Below, one piece after another: positions 60,293 through 64,000 of a stretch of DNA of 64,000 bases. Both the position numbers and the translations under genes were made by a program. The notes beneath the pieces are model-generated. The model was given only the letters and a program-made list of their open reading frames with translations. It was not told where the DNA came from and ran no database searches. Position 1 is the stretch's first letter. Each line of letters opens with the position of its first letter. The stretch spans positions 1-64,000 of the forward strand of contig JANNYF010000158.1 of the NCBI GenBank assembly GCA_031409955.1. The letters run 5' to 3'. This stretch comes from JAFDVL01 sp031409955 (GTDB taxonomy: Bacteria > Acidobacteriota > Blastocatellia > RBC074).

Positions 60293-61464
60293 TCAATTCA
60301 TCTTTCCCGGTATTGGTTTGCGTTGAATTCTGGGCCTGTGCCGCATGAAGCCGATTGAGTACGATTTGCTTATCAATATCTGGTGTGCCGAGCCTACCGA
60401 AATAGCGGGCAAACCTTGCAAGAACGGATTCTGCATAGGGACTGTCGAGGGAAGCAATCACCTCCAATTTGGCAATTTCACTTTCAGGCAAAGCTTTCAA
60501 GTGCTGGAAATCTAAAACCAAGTCTGGGAGAAAATAAGTCGCGGGAAGGAATTTGAATCGTTCAGATTGCGAGCGTTCACGGTTATCACCGATCAAAGCT
60601 TTCAGCGAAGAGCTGGCATTGGGGTTTTGCTTCCAACTTTGAAATTCAGCCTCTTCTGCGAGAGGGAGACAGCCTGCCAACAACACATTCTTCAACCGGC
60701 CAGCCTGCTCAAAGTCGCAAGATGGCGTCAAAATTAGCCAATATCCAGATTCTCCTTCGATTATTCCTTTCAAGATGTCACCTGCCTGGCGGTTCTCATT
60801 GACTGGCGGTCGAACATACATTTCCATTGGGTGAATGTTCTTTGGGTCGGCAATGGGAATGCTTTTTCCCGCCAGCTTTCTTGTGAGCTTGCGCGCCTCG
60901 CTTTGTAAAGTAAGTGCCAAGCGTCGTGCTAGAAGATAAGCGAGATCAGCTTGATCGTGTGGCGAGTCGAATTCCTGCCAATGTGTGCCAACAAAGTCCC
61001 AGAGGTAATCACGTTGTATTTCCTCTACACGGCGAAATAGCGTCGGCAGCTTTGTCGCGATTACAGCCTTAACTTCTTCTCTGACTCGAGAAATGCCTTG
61101 GGTCTTTTCAACGACACGGACGAAACTGGTTTGTTCCGAGCGCACCTTATGCGCAAGGGCTGTGTAAAAAACCACAGGCGTAAAGCGGGTTCGTTTTAGC
61201 GCATCAAACACTTTTACGCCTGCCGGGTTTTCATCCTCCTCGCTTTCCTCCTGACTGCTATCTTTCAGGTCAAGGATCAGAATGTCATAGCGTTGAACCT
61301 CAAGGCGGCTGATCGCGTCTTGAAATGACTTGCAGTGGTCGGTCGCCTTCCGCCGTGTCGGGAGCGTCAACAAAGGCTGGTACCGCTTCCAGTATTTGGC
61401 GCGCCATATCTTCATCGTCTTCCACGACAAGAATCCTCCATTTCGTTCCATTTTCACCAGTCAT
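60279..61464 (-). pseudogene. Response regulator with novel C-terminal domain, frameshifted
   Basis: ATG 61464 overlaps the kinase stop (ATGA). From it the first frame reads a good receiver start (WRILVVEDDEDMARQILEAV) but stops at 61300 after 54 codons. The rest of the receiver (SFQDAISRLEVQRYDILILD, phospho-Asp in ILDL, then FTPVVFYTA) and ~270 further residues lie in the frame one base over, open to 60279. Joining them near 61320-61335 would give ~390 residues. The C-terminal part (GYWLILTPSCDFEQ, PATYFLPDLVLDFQ) is not a known DNA-binding output domain to me. Mutation, sequence error or programmed shift are all possible. Confidence 0.75.
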
Positions 61465-62696
61465 ATGCGTTTCCTCAAAGTAATCAGAAAGTTCGCGCCG
61501 GATAGTGGACCGCGTTCAAGCAACTCAAGCGAGCCTCCGTAATAGTCCGTCACGATTTCGCCAGTAATGGCCAGCCCCAGGCCTATCCCTTCAGGTTTGG
61601 TTGAAAAGTATGGTTCGAAGATCATTTCCCGGATGTCAGGAGAAACGCCAGGTCCACTATCCGAAAACATAATGTCTATGTGCTCCGTACCCTTCCGTTC
61701 CAGTTTTACCGCAATTTCACGCTTGAACTCATTCACCTGTTCCAGCCAGTAAAGGCTGTTTTGGACAAGATTGATAATGACTTCCTGGATTTCAGTGGGA
61801 TCAACCCGCACGAGTGTTTGCGTCTGTGGCAACGTGATTTTCACGTTGAGGCGTTCGGTATCCGTGACGAAAAATGCGAATGCATCCCGAATAATGTCCT
61901 CAAGATAGAGTTGCATCGGACGCCCTCGTTTCCTGCCACCAAATGGCTCCATTCGCTTGAAAGTGTCAGAGAGAACCTCTCCCTGTTTGCGGATTTTTGT
62001 GAGTCGTCCTTTGAGGCGGGGAAGTAACTCACGTCCGATTGGCTCAACGCGCTCGGTGTCAGCCAAACCAAGCTCTGCCTCGTTGTTAATTGAAGCAATG
62101 GGCTGCCGCCCCTCGTGGAGTACATGGTCAATGAGTTGACCAAGCGTAGCTAGCCGTTGATAACGGGCGAGCACGATTTGGATTTCTTTCAAGCGACTGT
62201 TAAATTCCTCTTCGGTCTTTTCAATTAGTTCTTTCGCTTTTTTATCCTGCGGCATCTGCTGTGCGATGTAATCCGATAGCGGTTTCAAGTCGAACCCGGA
62301 AAAAATCCCGCCCACCGATTTGCTGGTTTTCCCCTTTGACTTCTCTGGTCTTTTTGCTCCCCAACGCATTCTCTCCAGCCTGCTCATTACGAACAGGATT
62401 ACCCCTCTCAGGTCGTCAAAAGCTTGATTTTCCTGTAGCCCTTGCCGATTGGATTGGTCACGAAGATTGGGATTGGCGTCCGCTGTAACACTGACGGTGC
62501 CGTAAATCTGATTATTCGAGAGATACATCGTTGGATTCTGAACACGGCGACGGTCAAGGCGGAAAGCATCATCGAACGGTTCGCCGTAAGGAAGAACCCG
62601 AAAACCATCCCGATATACGTTTATGCCAGCCACTGCATCGAGATCACGTCTGGCATCCTGAACTGACAAAGGAGTTTTCTGGACGATATTGCCCAA
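61461..62696 (-). CDS. Histidine kinase fused to the tail of an Hsp90/MORC-like module
   Basis: 411 residues, probably from TTG 62696. Residues ~25-110 (INVYRDGFRVLPYG, RRVQNPTMYLSNNQI, ANPNLRDQSNRQGL) match the region that follows the ATPase domain in Hsp90-like/MORC-type ATPases, but that ATPase domain is absent: the HNH gene ends 13 bases upstream in the same frame. Then comes a kinase core: H-box HEGRQPIASI (~residue 205), N-box VIINLVQNS, DSGPGV, FEPYFSTK, GIGLGLAI. It would phosphorylate the regulator encoded next. No membrane segment, so it senses a cytoplasmic cue. Confidence 0.78.
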   Translation of the reverse strand: MGNIVQKTPLSVQDARRDLDAVAGINVYRDGFRVLPYGEPFDDAFRLDRRRVQNPTMYLSNNQIYGTVSVTADANPNLRDQSNRQGLQENQAFDDLRGVILFVMSRLERMRWGAKRPEKSKGKTSKSVGGIFSGFDLKPLSDYIAQQMPQDKKAKELIEKTEEEFNSRLKEIQIVLARYQRLATLGQLIDHVLHEGRQPIASINNEAELGLADTERVEPIGRELLPRLKGRLTKIRKQGEVLSDTFKRMEPFGGRKRGRPMQLYLEDIIRDAFAFFVTDTERLNVKITLPQTQTLVRVDPTEIQEVIINLVQNSLYWLEQVNEFKREIAVKLERKGTEHIDIMFSDSGPGVSPDIREMIFEPYFSTKPEGIGLGLAITGEIVTDYYGGSLELLERGPLSGANFLITLRKRI

Positions 62697-62708
62697 GTCA
62701 TCGCGGTC

Positions 62709-63470
62709 CTATCCTAAGAAAATTTGCTGATTGTGATATTTCAAGAATTCTTCAGACGGAGGGAATTTTGAAGGGAGAGAGATAAATTTTTGATCCAACG
62801 AAAGAAGCGCGCGCCTTGCAAATTCATTATCTGCGAGAACTTTTATAGCACCCGAAATGCGAATCCTAGCGTCCGGTTCTACAGTGATAAGACCTTTATC
62901 AAAAGCACGGTCATGGAGAGCAGAGAGACACAGGCCATTTCTCGGATTTAATCTATCTTGCTTACTTTTGCCCCAGGGAACAATATGGCTTGCAAGCAAC
63001 AGTCGCTGGTCATTTAGCCCAGTCATACAACAACGCCCTTCGTAACTGCTGAGAACTGCTTTGCGGAAAAATGATTGCTTGATGCGAACTTCTACTTGCG
63101 CCTTTCTAGTTTCCCCAAAGTAGCTTTCTAAAGGTTGGTTCTCGGAGTCGCTATTTTGACTCTCATCTATTCCCATTGCCTGCAAAATCGATTGACTTTC
63201 AAGAGCAAGCGTTTCCCAATCGGCATTAAATTCATCCCAAATCTCTTTGTCCAACGAGGACGCATTTCCTAAACCTTTTCTGCCTGTATTGATAATTGAT
63301 GGGTCAAGACTGGCGAAGTTCACTAATTTCATTGCAAGAGCAGAAGGTGTACGGTTAATCAATTTAGCGACCCGAATAATTTCTGGGTTCCGATGATGCA
63401 TTTTGCCATAAGGCATCTGGCAATAAAGGCTGAAGGCAACTTTGAGTTGATCTCTTGTCCACTTCTCCAT
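62709..63470 (-). CDS. HNH endonuclease
   Basis: 253 residues. The N-terminus (WTRDQLKVAFSLYCQMPYGK; INRTPSALAMKLVNFASLDP) is a helical recognition part often found in such proteins. The HNH core is CCMTGLNDQRLLLASHIVPW then NPRNGLCLSALHDRAFDKGL (~145-195). Family knowledge: HNH proteins of this layout act as restriction enzymes near DNA methyltransferases. It is 4 bases after the upstream gene and looks intact. Confidence 0.87.
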   Translation of the reverse strand: MEKWTRDQLKVAFSLYCQMPYGKMHHRNPEIIRVAKLINRTPSALAMKLVNFASLDPSIINTGRKGLGNASSLDKEIWDEFNADWETLALESQSILQAMGIDESQNSDSENQPLESYFGETRKAQVEVRIKQSFFRKAVLSSYEGRCCMTGLNDQRLLLASHIVPWGKSKQDRLNPRNGLCLSALHDRAFDKGLITVEPDARIRISGAIKVLADNEFARRALLSLDQKFISLPSKFPPSEEFLKYHNQQIFLG

Positions 63471-63474
63471 ACAG

Positions 63475-63882
63475 TCAAGCTCCCTCGAATTCCGCTTTCA
63501 ATTGTTCGTATTGTTGGCGGCGGCGAGCTTCCGATTGTTTCTCATCCTTAATTTCACGAATACGTTTGAGTCGTTCCTCAGCTTTGCACCTTCGTTCTTT
63601 GTGCTGTCTGAGTTTTTCTTTGTACTCTAGAAGAGCTATCGGGAATTCTTCCTCTGAACAAGTCAGCAGATGAATTGGCACTTGCACGTAATCGTTTCCT
63701 TCGTGATGGCCAGACAACACGATATCGCAAACGACCATTGCTCCTTTTTCGGAAAATGATGACACGCAGAAACCAGAGGCACCATACGGAGCAATTTCTT
63801 CAGCAACAAGCAAAGCCCGCTGATTGTATAGGTTGTATTTTTCCAAAAAAATTCGGTCCATAGGAACCCTTTCTTCTGACAT
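63475..63882 (-). CDS. Unrecognised protein with C-terminal coiled coil, in the restriction operon
   Basis: 135 residues. The N-terminal ~80 residues are a small mixed domain (IFLEKYNLYNQRALLVAEEI, VVCDIVLSGHHEGND); the C-terminal 50 are a highly charged coiled coil (LRQHKERRCKAEERLKRIRE). I know no family. The start could also be the Met of MDRIFLEK, 7 codons in. Its start region overlaps the frame of the methyltransferase-like tail; its stop is 4 bases from the HNH start. Confidence 0.6.
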   Translation of the reverse strand: MSEERVPMDRIFLEKYNLYNQRALLVAEEIAPYGASGFCVSSFSEKGAMVVCDIVLSGHHEGNDYVQVPIHLLTCSEEEFPIALLEYKEKLRQHKERRCKAEERLKRIREIKDEKQSEARRRQQYEQLKAEFEGA

Positions 63883-64000
63883 TTAGAATTTCACCATCAT
63901 CTATTCCCATCGCCGACTGAAGCTCCGGCACTTGTAGGATCCGCATCAAGTGGCCTTGCGGTGATGGCTTCACCACAGCGAAGCGGTCGAGAGTTGTGAT
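63800..64000 (-). CDS. C-terminal end of a probable cytosine-5 DNA methyltransferase (partial)
   Basis: The minus-strand frame entering from the right edge reads LDRFAVVKPSPQGHLMRILQ, then VPELQSAMGIDDGEI and stops at 63800. This resembles the stretch before motif X in Dcm-type enzymes (MRIL..PEL..AMGF). The expected last motif (LLGNG followed by P) does not follow; instead the frame runs through the start of the 135-residue gene. So the enzyme is either truncated, frameshifted or misread by me. Presence of vsr in the same operon supports a Dcm partner. Confidence 0.5.
   Translation of the reverse strand: MTTLDRFAVVKPSPQGHLMRILQVPELQSAMGIDDGEILNVRRKGSYGPNFFGKIQPIQSAGFACC

Noticed and set aside
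61330..61350. Programmed +1 frameshift in the response regulator as a firm claim
   Set aside because: No known slippery sequence or stimulating stop codon lies at the junction, so mutation or sequence error is at least as likely.
1..64000. tRNA, rRNA or riboswitch
   Set aside because: No cloverleaf, rRNA or known riboswitch core was recognised in the gaps by eye; a covariance-model scan would be needed to exclude small RNAs.

Overview
The window looks like chromosome from a moderately GC-rich (roughly 53-55%), Gram-negative-type bacterium. The best guess is Acidobacteriota of the Blastocatellia kind. The basis is the mix of features: an ECF sigma factor next to a Pkn-type Ser/Thr kinase with a membrane tail, a second kinase with a TolB-like plus TPR tail, a VIT/VWA protein, an Oar-like TonB-dependent outer-membrane protein, heptose (LPS/S-layer) genes, a proline-rich TonB with ExbB/ExbD, and many toxin-antitoxin pairs. 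The taxonomic call is inference; no rRNA or tRNA gene is visible.

Layout. 0-1.4 kb: end of a heptose-phosphate kinase gene (hddA) and gmhA; gmhB follows at 10.2 kb. 1.6-5.3 kb: ECF sigma factor and membrane Ser/Thr kinase. 5.2-9.1 kb: an array of four small gene modules (TumE-type pair, MntA/HepT, KilA-N protein plus a small partner, RHH/PIN), each bounded by copies of a ~60-90 bp direct repeat that is the 3' end of the kinase gene plus its downstream sequence. 9.1-16.2 kb: secreted beta-propeller-like protein, GmhB, methyltransferase, VIT/VWA protein, SnoaL-like protein, dienelactone hydrolase. 16.2-17.5 kb: a REP-associated tyrosine transposase (RAYT) gene framed on both sides by nested inverted REP pairs; at least 17 REP copies occur between 11.4 and 45.5 kb, three of them in frame inside genes. 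17.5-26.2 kb: kinase-TPR protein, ABC-F ATPase, PpiC-type lipoprotein, RidA, RelA/SpoT enzyme. 26.3-30.0 kb: tonB-exbB-exbD-exbD-TPR lipoprotein operon. 30.7-35.1 kb: tgt-yajC-secD-secF. 35.2-35.9 kb: BrnT/BrnA. 35.9-39.5 kb: two bacterial PH-domain membrane proteins and Der. 39.7-47.0 kb: Oar-like receptor, RelE-type pair, quinoprotein dehydrogenase with an embedded cytochrome c, tannase-family esterase. 47.1-58.6 kb: a sugar utilisation region on the minus strand (epimerase, zinc dehydrogenase, RbsB/A/C-type transporter, fumarylacetoacetase-family hydrolase, xylulokinase) that also holds three tiny membrane-protein genes, a YgiT/DUF4258 pair and a radical SAM protein.

58.8-64.0 kb: a minus-strand defence-type operon running from the tail of what looks like a cytosine-5 DNA methyltransferase through a hypothetical gene, an HNH endonuclease, a histidine kinase that starts partway through an Hsp90/MORC-like module, a response regulator, a PD-(D/E)XK-like nuclease and Vsr, ending in a DUF3800 remnant. 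Reading frames show decay: the response-regulator receiver domain is broken by a one-base frameshift, the kinase lacks its expected N-terminal ATPase domain, the DUF3800 gene has no start, and the methyltransferase tail lacks its usual final motif. The system was probably restriction controlled by two-component signalling and may now be only partly functional.

The two most unusual items are the repeat-bounded cassette array grown on the 3' end of a kinase gene (5.2-9.1 kb) and the phosphorelay-linked restriction locus (58.8-64.0 kb).
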